Part shown: in pieces, positions 1-5,852 of the stretch
How positions within the stretch are numbered: the stretch's first letter is position 1
How the letters are laid out: each line of letters begins with the position of its first letter
From: CAYQIM01 sp964417555
GTDB taxonomy: Bacteria > Pseudomonadota > Gammaproteobacteria > Diplorickettsiales > Diplorickettsiaceae
Length of the DNA: 6,851 nucleotides
Assembly: GCA_964417555.1 (NCBI GenBank)
Contig: CAYQIM010000010.1
Coordinates: 1 to 6,851, forward strand
Direction of reading: 5' to 3'
The notes under the pieces: model-generated
The model's database searches: none
What the model was told of the DNA's origin: nothing
What the model saw: only the letters and a program-made list of their open reading frames with translations
Made by a program: the position numbers and the translations under genes

Positions 1-45
1 GGACGCAGGACGAATCGCGGCCTAATTTCAGTCGCGTGATGCGAA
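1..45. repeat. GC-richer edge segment, possible dispersed palindromic element
   Basis: These bases lie directly after the stop codon of the scaffold-like gene and are clearly more GC-rich than the genes beside them. They contain GCGTGATGCG at 34-43. The reverse complement of that word lies at 6836-6845 inside the structured GC-rich element at the other edge of the window. No gene is visible here. A major capsid gene would be expected next in a podovirus-like head operon. A member of a dispersed repeat family is the best guess, but only part of it can be seen. Confidence 0.35.
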
Positions 46-732
46 TTAATTTTGGGGACACGATGGCCAAAATTTTTCATGAGCATAGCGACTCGCTTGA
101 GCAAGATTGATATAGCGCTTCCTATTTTTCTCAGTAGGATTTTTTTGATATTCCTTTGCTACATTGAGTAACTCTGTTCGGCCTTCATAAGGGTCGGACA
201 GATTAGCACGTTGGTTACTTAAGCCAGGCACTTGACTGTTTAGTACTTGATCACGGTGTTTCATGGCATCTGACATGGCATTTTCGTCTCCTAGAATGGT
301 ATTTAATACTGTATTGTGTAAAGAAGGAGGGTAGTTTTTTGTTACATAATCTTCTACCACTTTCAATTGACTACCTAACTGCTTTTTACGTTCTTCGAGT
401 TGAGTTTGGTAATGCTGTTGTTGTTCCTGCATCGAGATAATTGTTTTATTAAATTGTTCCTGATTTAATCCAGCCGATTTAGCTAATTTCTGTAAATCAT
501 TCAATACAGGTTCAGCTAATGAAACTTCAGGCAAACTATAGCTTTCTGGTACTTCATAGCTTTTAAGTTTTTCTTGCAAAGATTTATTTTCATTAAAGAC
601 CTTAGCACTGTTTTTATAAGCTTTTTCTAATTCCTCAATGCTTTTGTATTTACCAGCATAGAGTTTGGGTGGGTGAGTCGTTACTGCTTCGTCAGTAACT
701 GGATTTTCTATTTCATTATTCTCCATTTCCAT
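46..732 (-). CDS. Phage capsid scaffolding-like protein
   Basis: This 228-aa acidic, Gln- and Glu-rich protein resembles podovirus scaffold (capsid assembly) proteins, which guide major capsid protein into the procapsid and then leave it. After a disordered start there is a GKYKSIEELEKAY motif (about residues 27-39), then a PESYSLP stretch, then AKSAGLNQEQFNK (about 84-96) leading into a long Gln/Lys/Glu helix that is likely a coiled coil. This order (short motif, P-x-SY-x-LP, GL-x-QEQ helix) is common in phage scaffolds. The start is supported by GGAGA ending 6 nt before the ATG. It overlaps the end of the upstream 86-aa gene by 17 nt, so it is probably translationally coupled. It follows the portal, the usual place for a scaffold. 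The last residues (WPSCPQN) sit against the GC-rich edge segment, so the native C-terminus may have been altered. Confidence 0.65.
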   Translation of the reverse strand: MEMENNEIENPVTDEAVTTHPPKLYAGKYKSIEELEKAYKNSAKVFNENKSLQEKLKSYEVPESYSLPEVSLAEPVLNDLQKLAKSAGLNQEQFNKTIISMQEQQQHYQTQLEERKKQLGSQLKVVEDYVTKNYPPSLHNTVLNTILGDENAMSDAMKHRDQVLNSQVPGLSNQRANLSDPYEGRTELLNVAKEYQKNPTEKNRKRYINLAQASRYAHEKFWPSCPQN

Positions 733-976
733 TATCTTTCTCCAGTAATTGATAAATATAGATCACAGTATTTTGAATATCACGCCACACTGAACGACGT
801 CCATCGCTCCAAGCAAATCCTGGATCAGTTGGAGTGGGTGATTCTTCCATTGCCGTGCGTATCAATTGATTTTTCAAGAAGTCCGCACCTTGTTTTTTTG
901 AAAACAGCAAAAACAAATCGTACTGTTCCTTACTAATTTTCTTTTTACTCAGTAATATATCGAGTTTATTTGTCAT
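716..976 (-). CDS. Small Bbp19-like phage protein
   Basis: This 86-aa protein lies between the portal and scaffold genes. Its most distinctive part is FAWSDGRRSVWRDIQNTV (about residues 54-71). That resembles the GRR-x-V-x-x-x-I core of the small Bbp19-type proteins (named from Bordetella phage BPP-1), which sit near portal genes and are thought to be structural. The N-terminal half is a Lys-rich helical segment. Its ATG overlaps the portal stop by one base (TAATG), so translation is probably coupled to the portal. The family match is from memory of the motif and remains tentative; the biochemical role is unknown. Confidence 0.55.
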   Translation of the reverse strand: MTNKLDILLSKKKISKEQYDLFLLFSKKQGADFLKNQLIRTAMEESPTPTDPGFAWSDGRRSVWRDIQNTVIYIYQLLEKDNGNGE

Positions 977-2551
977 TAAACTTGTACCTGAGAAGGGGAA
1001 GGAATTGAAATTGGGCTGGCGCTAGTAGCTGGGGTGGGTAATTGTGGCGTAGGCGTTTGTGATTGCTGAATTTGTTGTGCCATGTGTTGTAAGAAACTAG
1101 CAAATTCTTCCTTAGACTTCATAAGCTTAGCTGGGAGATTTAATTTATCTGCTAAGAATGGCAATACTTCTTCCATCTTAGTCGCAGTTAATACAGCCCC
1201 TTCTCCACCGAACTGCTGTAATATCTGTGCCATCATGGTGAAGTGGCTTAAGTCATCTTGTTTTTGCAAATCGTATAGCGGACTTTGAAAATCAAATCGC
1301 AGTAAATGCGGATTAATGCCACTGACACTTCTATCTTGTGCTAATAAACGACGGTTAGCTAATATTTTTGCACTGATGGTAAATATTTGTTTAGGCAATT
1401 CGTTAATCAGCCTTGAAATATCAGTCGCACTAGTTCTTTGTGCTCTATTTTCTCGGATAGATACTTCAGTCGCTGATTTAACGGGTGTATTTACTTCACC
1501 TATTGGATCAACCTGAAAACCATCGCGAATGATTTGTCGTAAATCACGAATATGTTCAAGCACTTCAGGATATTCAGGGAGCTGCAAGGCTTCTAATGGG
1601 TTACGACCTTGTGGGTTACGCGCAATTAACGCACCAGCCCATTGTCTGACCATATGCGGATTAAAGTATTTGGCATCGTAAAATAATAGAGGATTAGCCT
1701 TATACGCTAAGTTCTTACGGCTGTATTCGATGATACGATTGAGATCACGGATGGTAGGTAATAAATCTATCCCTATTCCCCGTCCTTCATATTCGCCCGG
1801 TCTAACCCGATCACGGTAAATAATAATCTGGTTATATTCGCGTTCAGTTTCCCAAAGTGGTGTTAAGGGATCGTCTTCTAATATGGCATAGAGATAAAAT
1901 TGATTTTCTTTTAACTTAATCTGACCATAGATAACTGTAAACAATTCATTAGGTTGTTCCAGTAATCGGCGTTTATTTTTATATTTTGGAAAGTCTTCAG
2001 CTATTTTTCTGCCACTCATCTTGCATTGATACCAGCAGGTGTTTAAGACATCATCCGTGCTGTACTCTAATGGTCAACGCAATGGCCGGAATAGAACGAA
2101 AATACAAAGGGGTAACATCATCAATCGATTCTACCCATAATGCCGCTGTACCACCCACTAAATCCAAATTACTGGAAGCGACCATGCGTGATAGATTGGA
2201 TTGGTTTAAATAGAAAAATAAACGATCGTTGATTTCATCAATAACCGGTTGTAAATCTGAAATACTTTCTTGTTTGGTAAGATGCGGATCGAGGCTTAAT
2301 TTGCCCCAGGTACGATCTTGTGGCAATAACAGGCCGTGTAGGTCATTCGCACGCTGATAGGCGCTTAAAAGGGCTGTATTGTCCCACATCATTAAACCCG
2401 TAGGTTTACCTTCATCGCGATAATTGAATTTAATATTAAACGCGTCTCTGTCGGGAATAACGTAGGTATATAAATCCTTATATAACGCTAACCATCTCTT
2501 CTTATAGCGTTCGCTTTCCTCATAACGTGCCTGTAATTGAGCAAAGTTCAT
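976..2551 (-). pseudogene. Phage portal (head-to-tail connector), split by a frameshift
   Basis: Two reading frames together encode one podovirus-type head-to-tail connector, the dodecameric ring through which DNA enters and leaves the capsid. The 5' part (2551-2051, 166 aa) has the typical N-terminus, with the tyrosine-rich LYTYVIPDRDAFN stretch and the NDLHGLLLPQDRTWGKL core. The 3' part (2019-976, 347 aa from its first ATG) has the EYEGRGIGIDLLPTIRDLN core and SATEVSIRENRA, then a Pro/Ser/Gln-rich tail. The 3' frame stays open upstream of its ATG and reads EYSTDDVLNTCWYQCK, which continues smoothly from ALTI in the 5' frame. Dropping the single base at 2068 (an extra A on the coding strand) joins them into 524 aa, a normal size (T7 gp8 is 536). 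I see no slippery heptamer, so programmed frameshifting is unlikely. It is either a disabled gene or a sequencing error. The ATG overlaps the upstream stop as ATGA. Confidence 0.85.
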
Positions 2552-2733
2552 TGGATAATTTGTGCCGGTGGATTAGGATTGTCAGGATTACTAAACTGTT
2601 GGGCATCTTGGCCTTTGATAATCGCCATGCGTTGCTGTGATATCGCTTGTCTTTTTTGTTCAAGCTCTTGCTTCTGAAGTTGGATTTGTTCGTCCATTAA
2701 TTGATTAGCGCTATCATCGCCACCGCCACTCAT
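2548..2733 (-). CDS. Small Gln-rich phage protein upstream of portal
   Basis: This 61-aa protein has a Gly/Ser/Asp start (MSGGGDDSANQ), a Gln/Lys/Glu-rich helix of about 30 residues that should form a coiled coil (about residues 12-42), and an Asn/Pro-rich tail. Short proteins with a Gly-rich start and a Q-rich helix often precede portal genes in podoviruses, but their role is not established. The start is well supported by GGAGG placed 5 nt before the ATG. The ATG overlaps the stop of the papain-like gene (ATGA), and its own stop overlaps the portal ATG (ATGA), so it sits in a chain of coupled genes. Confidence 0.6.
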   Translation of the reverse strand: MSGGGDDSANQLMDEQIQLQKQELEQKRQAISQQRMAIIKGQDAQQFSNPDNPNPPAQIIQ

Positions 2734-3143
2734 GCACGCCTCCAGTGAGCCAATAACTCATAGTTGGTTTTATCTTTATATTTCAAAAGTTTTTGATATA
2801 AATGCTTGGGATTAAACGTCCAACCCACATCAACACCACTAAAATGACGACACACCTCACTACAGGTGTACCATTTCAAGGGGAATTCATTAATTTTTTT
2901 AGGTCCCTTAATAAATACAGCGATAAAAGCACTTAAGAGGGGTAATTTTTTAATCGCATTTAAATTTTTATTCACATCATTCGATTTCAAAATACGATAA
3001 ATAAATCCAAAGGGAGCGATCTCAAATAAAATACACTGATCACCCTGATAGCACAGCAAACTACAATGAACTAACTGTTTACTAAAAGTAAATCGGTTAT
3101 ATTTACCTATACCGTGGTTGTAGAATAAAAAAACCGCTATCAC
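2730..3143 (-). CDS. Probable permuted papain-like (NlpC/P60-type) phage protein
   Basis: This 137-aa protein lies between a small basic protein and the portal. Its motif order suggests a circularly permuted papain-like fold. A histidine comes first in QLVHCSLL (His26), followed by a strand with GDQCILFEI (Glu41). The probable nucleophile comes late, in WYTCSEVCRHFSG (Cys94), the TCSEV signature seen in YiiX-like and phage permuted cysteine hydrolases. NPKHLYQKLLKY (about 111-122) matches the P-x-x-LY-x-x-L helix that follows the Cys in such phage proteins. The substrate is unknown; peptide, amide or acyl bonds are possible. It starts with GTG, whose GTGA overlaps the stop of the upstream gene, and ends in ATGA with the next. 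The segment LLSAFIAVFI is hydrophobic but is more likely a buried helix than a membrane anchor. Confidence 0.5.
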   Translation of the reverse strand: MIAVFLFYNHGIGKYNRFTFSKQLVHCSLLCYQGDQCILFEIAPFGFIYRILKSNDVNKNLNAIKKLPLLSAFIAVFIKGPKKINEFPLKWYTCSEVCRHFSGVDVGWTFNPKHLYQKLLKYKDKTNYELLAHWRRA

Positions 3144-3325
3144 TTACGTTTTTTTAATTTCTTTAATGTTTCGGCTAAACGAGCTCTTTTTGCTAACAAA
3201 GCATTTTTAGAGTGGGTTGCTTTCTCTAATTTCTTTTCAGGAATTTTTTCACCCTTTTTAACATGCAACGATTTACGTAAAGCGCCTTTATGTTTAATTG
3301 CGTCTTGAATCCATTTTTTATCCAT
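3140..3325 (-). CDS. Small basic phage protein
   Basis: This 61-aa protein is very rich in lysine and arginine. It contains WIQDAIKHKGALRKSL (residues 5-20), then KKGEKIPEKKLEKA, and ends in an alternating Lys/Leu/Arg helix. The pattern of GALRKSL-x-VKKGEKIP-x-KKLEKA recurs in small proteins of many phages near terminase and portal genes; no function is established. Its charge suggests nucleic-acid binding, which is inference. The ATG lies 8 nt inside the end of the small terminase gene, with AAGG about 9 nt upstream. Its stop is shared with the GTG start of the next gene. Confidence 0.6.
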   Translation of the reverse strand: MDKKWIQDAIKHKGALRKSLHVKKGEKIPEKKLEKATHSKNALLAKRARLAETLKKLKKRK

Positions 3326-3704
3326 CGTTTAACACCTTCTTAATTTCATCGAGTTCTCGCCTTAATTGCAGTAATTCTTGGGAACCTATTGCAAAATCCA
3401 TAGGGAATCGTCGCTCTAAAATCCAAGCACGTGATTGCCAGCTTTTTACACCGGATTTGATATCATCCAGTAATTGGCTAATGGCTTCACATTCCCGCTT
3501 TTTTAAAGTGTAGGCAAAGCGTGCTAGCGCTGTTTTATTACCGTTTTTTAGGTCTTCAAACCCCTTTTGAATCCAATCGTATAAGGTGCTGCGATCAATT
3601 TGATGTGCTTCTGCAATAACCGTATAAGGCACGAGTTTTGCAATGGCTTCAATAATTCCCTTGGCACGCGCTGGGTTAAATTTCGTAGGACGACCTAAGC
3701 TCAT
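3318..3704 (-). CDS. Phage terminase small subunit (HTH protein)
   Basis: This 128-aa protein looks like a phage small terminase, which recognises the packaging site on phage DNA and recruits the large subunit. It opens with GRPTKFNP. A helix-turn-helix follows at about residues 25-48 (VPYTVIAEAHQIDRSTLYDW). A helical middle with KKRECEAISQLL comes next, then WQSRAWILERRFP (about 89-101), a C-terminal motif common to this group. The last 20 residues form a Leu/Glu/Arg helix that could mediate oligomerisation. Its ATG overlaps the stop of the 55-aa gene as ATGA, and its 3' end overlaps the next gene by 8 nt. The usual partner, the large terminase ATPase/nuclease, is not in this window. A general HTH regulator is a less likely alternative. 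Confidence 0.8.
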   Translation of the reverse strand: MSLGRPTKFNPARAKGIIEAIAKLVPYTVIAEAHQIDRSTLYDWIQKGFEDLKNGNKTALARFAYTLKKRECEAISQLLDDIKSGVKSWQSRAWILERRFPMDFAIGSQELLQLRRELDEIKKVLNDG

Positions 3705-3868
3705 CCCCGATTATGATCCACAAAAATAGGTTCAGCGTTGCCTAAATAGCGTTTATTAACTAGCACATAGGCATTCGCTGCATGGGCTTTTGCTAGCTTG
3801 ATATAAAGAGATTCCGAGTCCGAAGACTCGGAGGGAGATACAGTTGTTTTAGGAGCTTTATTATTCAT
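3701..3868 (-). CDS. Hypothetical 55-aa protein, first gene of the packaging operon
   Basis: A 55-aa reading frame starts at the ATG at 3868-3866, and its TGA overlaps the small-terminase ATG (ATGA), the same coupling seen through the rest of the operon. It encodes a Lys/Thr/Pro start, a Ser/Glu/Asp stretch SPSESSDSES (residues 11-20), then a helix LAKAHAANAYVLVNKRYLG and a short end EPIFVDHNRG. I do not recognise a family. No good Shine-Dalgarno sequence lies before the ATG. The acidic serine stretch is encoded by a perfect hairpin with a UUCG loop (see the hairpin entry), which may be a small inserted palindrome. The overlap and position are the main support that it is a real gene. Confidence 0.5.
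   Translation of the reverse strand: MNNKAPKTTVSPSESSDSESLYIKLAKAHAANAYVLVNKRYLGNAEPIFVDHNRG
3813..3832 (-). other. UUCG-capped perfect hairpin inside the 55-aa gene
   Basis: On the coding strand the sequence reads TCCGAGTC-TTCG-GACTCGGA: an 8-bp perfect stem closed by C(UUCG)G, one of the most stable RNA tetraloops. It lies within codons for SESSDSE of the 55-aa protein, about 35 nt after its start codon. No T-run follows, so it is not a standard terminator. It could slow ribosomes or polymerase, protect the mRNA 5' end, or be a small palindromic insertion. Confidence 0.6.
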
Positions 3869-4003
3869 TGCAACAGGAAATAATAATTATGCAATTACGA
3901 CTATAGGATAAAAACTCTATTAAAACAGCTACCTTATACGGTACGTTTCTTTTTGCCCTTTAAAAAATACAATGATATTTCTTCTCTTTTTTAGGACTTT
4001 CTT
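3869..4003. promoter_or_regulatory. Divergent intergenic region, likely promoters for SSB and packaging operon
   Basis: This AT-rich gap separates the plus-strand SSB gene from the minus-strand packaging operon, so it should hold start signals for both. Toward SSB there is a TACAAT candidate -10 at 3968-3973, with only a weak -35 upstream, and AGGA 7 nt before the SSB ATG. Toward the operon, CATAAT (minus strand, 3891-3886) with TTTTTA 17 nt upstream (3914-3909), or TATAGT (3905-3900), are possible. None is a strong consensus match. Phage late genes often use phage-specific activators, so sigma-70 signals may be weak here. Confidence 0.35.
3930..3943. promoter_or_regulatory. Operator-like palindrome in the divergent region
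   Basis: TACC-TTATAC-GGTA is a 14-bp near-perfect palindrome: only one pair mismatches, and the centre TATA is self-complementary. It sits between the two divergent transcription units, a good place for a dimeric repressor or activator. No protein can be assigned to it from this window, and one isolated site could be chance. Confidence 0.25.
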
Positions 4004-4402
4004 ATGGCAAAAGGCGTTAATAAAGTAACATTGCTTGGAAATTTAGGTAAAGACCCGAAGATTCACTCGACTGATACGAATAAGGTTATTGCAACACTTT
4101 CATTAGCGACAACCGAGAGTTATAAGGATAAAGCCGGTGAATGGGTTGAACAAACTCAATGGCATTATATTACGTTATTTAATCGTTTGGCTGAAATTGC
4201 GCGTGATTATCTTAAAAAAGGCGCTAAAGTCTATATCGAAGGTCGTCTTAAAACACAAAAATGGAAAGATAAAGAAGGTAACGAACAGACAACGTTAGCC
4301 ATTATCGCCAATGAGTTGCAGATGCTAACAAAGGGCAAGGATGAGCCTGCAACGCCTGAAACGAAACCCCAAGAAGATTTTGATAGTGATATTCCCTTTT
4401 AA
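4004..4402 (+). CDS. ssb: Single-stranded DNA-binding protein
   Basis: This 132-aa protein is an SSB, which coats single-stranded DNA during replication, recombination and repair and recruits partners through its tail. The OB-fold begins NKVTLLGNLGKDPKI (about residues 6-20). It continues through WVEQTQWHYITLFNRLAEIA and LKKGAKVYIEGRLKTQKW to about residue 110. A short acidic linker then ends in the acidic-aromatic tip DFDSDIPF, the classical SSB partner-binding peptide. It is shorter than typical chromosomal SSBs (about 160-180 aa) because the linker is short, as in phage and plasmid copies. AGGA lies 7 nt before the ATG. It is the only plus-strand gene here and its stop overlaps that of the minus-strand 307-aa gene. 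A phage-encoded copy is likely, given the surroundings. Confidence 0.95.
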   Translation: MAKGVNKVTLLGNLGKDPKIHSTDTNKVIATLSLATTESYKDKAGEWVEQTQWHYITLFNRLAEIARDYLKKGAKVYIEGRLKTQKWKDKEGNEQTTLAIIANELQMLTKGKDEPATPETKPQEDFDSDIPF

Positions 4403-4412
4403 GAAAGGGTTT
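4394..4412. terminator. Weak bidirectional terminator candidate between convergent genes
   Basis: CCCTTT-TAAG-AAAGGG forms a 6-bp stem with a 4-nt loop across the overlapping stops of SSB and the convergent 307-aa gene, followed on the plus strand by only TTTC. The position is right, but the stem is short and the T-run poor, so it may be weak or incidental. Confidence 0.3.
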
Positions 4413-5322
4413 CAAAAAGTTCTTTTTGCTTAGGTTTTTCGGGTTCTAAAATATCAAAAACTTCAAGAACAGTATATTTTTCTGTATCTTTTATAATTTC
4501 TCCGTTTTGAAGATCATATTCTATTTGTAAGGAGCAATTAAGCTGATAGCCTGCCCCTAATGTTATTTCTCCTGTCCGAATTCTTTCTAAAAATATTTTA
4601 TCTTTTATACGTGCTTTAATAGCTTTATTATAAATAAAGCCCCATGACGAATCACCTATAAAATCTACTTGCTTAATAAGTAAGTTAACTGTAATAGGAG
4701 GTTGTAAAATATGTGTTATTGATTGTGTATCAATCACATTTTTAGCCATATTATCGAAATTGCAACTTTCTATAAATAATCGATTTAATCTACTTTTTTT
4801 ATCGGGTATAAATTCAAAAAAAGTTCTTTCTTCCTTTTTTACTTCTTTAAATAGTTCGGAAATTGAAGAATCTATTGTTTCATCTTTAAAAAATTTTTCA
4901 GCGGTTTCTTTAGGAACATCTAAAGACTCATTATCTATATTAATTATAGTATAAGTATTAATTTCTTTAGTAAAATTAACGTTGGTTGCTTTTTCTCCTT
5001 TGAAATGTTTCTTAATTTGTAGCAATGTATAAAATACAGTTAGAGAAGCCACGGCAGTTTTTATAACCTCTTTACCATAATGTAATAAGGTATAATGTTC
5101 TTTTACGATAATATCTAAGGAAGTTAAAAAAGAGCCTTTAGAGTTGCTTTTGATATTTAATCTTACAAATGCGCCAGGCGCAGCGATTGAAACACATTCT
5201 TGTAATAATGAATTTGTAATTTCTATTATTTTATTAAAAGCTATTGCATCTATACTATCTTTACCGCCTAACCTGATAGTAAAATTACTAATATCCTCTA
5301 AACATTTAATCCTAGCCGCCAT
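4399..5322 (-). CDS. Hypothetical 307-aa protein, likely accessory (moron) gene
   Basis: I cannot assign a function. The N-terminal part begins with a strand-rich region containing FTIRLGGKDSIDAIAFN (residues 14-30) and KSNSKGSFLTSLDIIVKEH (58-76). A hydrophobic helix follows (about 84-104), possibly buried or membrane-associated. The middle is charged and helical, and the C-terminal part has VNLLIKQVDFIGDSSWGFIY, then KARIKDKIFLERI and GEITLGAGYQLNCSLQIEYD (about 212-270). This two-part layout, with iDA near the start, kGSF, a central helix and W-x-F followed by i-x-D-x-x-F late, resembles uncharacterised proteins scattered in phages and bacterial accessory regions. The gene is much more AT-rich than its neighbours (only 9 G/C of 60 at 4921-4980). 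It lies between the replication and packaging modules, as a moron would. No strong Shine-Dalgarno is visible; GGAT lies about 6-7 nt before the ATG. A defence or host-interaction role is possible but unproven. Confidence 0.6.
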   Translation of the reverse strand: MAARIKCLEDISNFTIRLGGKDSIDAIAFNKIIEITNSLLQECVSIAAPGAFVRLNIKSNSKGSFLTSLDIIVKEHYTLLHYGKEVIKTAVASLTVFYTLLQIKKHFKGEKATNVNFTKEINTYTIINIDNESLDVPKETAEKFFKDETIDSSISELFKEVKKEERTFFEFIPDKKSRLNRLFIESCNFDNMAKNVIDTQSITHILQPPITVNLLIKQVDFIGDSSWGFIYNKAIKARIKDKIFLERIRTGEITLGAGYQLNCSLQIEYDLQNGEIIKDTEKYTVLEVFDILEPEKPKQKELFETLS

Positions 5323-5365
5323 ATTAACTATCCATACCCTTTAATATCTCATTACATAGTTTATC

Positions 5366-5710
5366 TTAAAGTGAGTCAAAATAATCTTGCAAAATATCGT
5401 AAGTCTCTTCGATGCTATAAGAAACAGCAGTGGCATACCCTACGTTTGCCATTAAATGCAGCCAGTGTTTTTGTTCAGCGCTTAAATAGCCTGTTTCACT
5501 TTTTAATTCGATCCATAAGCCATGGTAAGCAGAATTAGGGTAAGCAAGAAATAAATCAGAAACACCGGCTTTCACTCCCATCTTTTTAAGCTTTATTGCC
5601 TCTTGAGGTCGACGATAACCGCCATTGGGAATATGTATTAAATATTCACTCAAAATCGGTTGTGTCTTCGCCCACATCATCAAACCAATGTGGTGCTGCG
5701 TCTCGCTCAT
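5366..5710 (-). CDS. VRR-NUC domain nuclease
   Basis: This is a small single-domain VRR-NUC nuclease, a PD-(D/E)xK fold found alone in phages and fused in eukaryotic FAN1; it probably cuts branched DNA intermediates of replication or recombination. From the ATG at 5710 it is 114 aa. It opens MSETQHHIGLMMWAKT, then HIPNGGYRRPQEAIKLK with the NGG turn, then GVKAGVSDLFL (catalytic Asp at about 52). HGLWIELKSETG follows (Glu 68, Lys 70), then LSAEQKHWL (Gln 80) and a GYATAVSYS strand. The start is uncertain. The frame stays open to an ATG at 5725 (119 aa) and a TTG at 5788 (140 aa), but the family usually begins just before the Q-x-x-I helix. It overlaps the upstream zinc-ribbon gene by 65 nt from the 5710 start. 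It closes the early module; no terminator is visible after it. Confidence 0.85.
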   Translation of the reverse strand: MSETQHHIGLMMWAKTQPILSEYLIHIPNGGYRRPQEAIKLKKMGVKAGVSDLFLAYPNSAYHGLWIELKSETGYLSAEQKHWLHLMANVGYATAVSYSIEETYDILQDYFDSL

Positions 5711-5852
5711 AAAGAATGCTTTCATAGGTGGTATAACGGGTCTTGCATTTATGGCAATGGTGTCGGCGAAGGTATAAACGTCCGCCAAATTGGGGTCGTG
5801 AGTTGGTTACGGATGTCTTTGGATAGTTACAGTCAGGGTTAATACAGCGCAT
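5646..5852 (-). CDS. NrdR/Ogr-like zinc-ribbon protein
   Basis: This 68-aa protein has a four-cysteine zinc ribbon: Cys3 and Cys8 (MRCINPDCNY) and Cys33 and Cys36 (HCHKC). Between and after them are TSVTNSRP, GGRLYLRRHHC and KTRYTTYESIL. These closely follow the zinc-ribbon start of NrdR (SR, RRR-x-C-x-x-C, RFTTYE), but the ATP-cone domain that makes NrdR a repressor of ribonucleotide reductase is absent. Phage Ogr/Delta late activators are also short zinc-ribbon proteins, so a role in transcription is plausible; a direct test is lacking. The start is well supported: GGAGA lies 5 nt upstream of the ATG, and the ATG directly follows the stop of the 67-aa gene (TAGATG). The acidic C-terminus overlaps the start of the VRR-NUC gene. 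Confidence 0.7.
   Translation of the reverse strand: MRCINPDCNYPKTSVTNSRPQFGGRLYLRRHHCHKCKTRYTTYESILYERDAAPHWFDDVGEDTTDFE

Noticed and set aside
976..2019. The 347-aa portal part as an independent gene starting at 2019
   Set aside because: Its frame is open and portal-like upstream of that ATG, no ribosome-binding site precedes it, and it lacks the N-terminal third of the connector.
2051..2080. Programmed ribosomal frameshift in the portal gene
   Set aside because: There is no X-XXY-YYZ slippery site, no nearby stem-loop and no strong internal Shine-Dalgarno, and portal genes are not known to use frameshifting.
3813..3832. UUCG hairpin as a rho-independent terminator
   Set aside because: No T-run follows the stem on either strand, and it lies inside a reading frame that is coupled to the small terminase gene.
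4413..4428. CAAAAAG-TT-CTTTTTG as a terminator stem
   Set aside because: It is almost all A-T pairs with a 2-nt loop, so it is too weak. It also lies within the coding end of the 307-aa gene.
5711..5788. Longer VRR-NUC start at the TTG at 5788
   Set aside because: It would add 26 residues not typical of the family and lie deep within the zinc-ribbon gene, which has a better ribosome-binding site and clear Cys motifs.
5660..5842. Plus-strand open frame opposite the zinc-ribbon and VRR-NUC genes
   Set aside because: It has no domain signal or ribosome-binding site and lies opposite two genes with clear family motifs. The other plus-strand frames opposite the portal, scaffold and accessory genes were rejected for the same reason.
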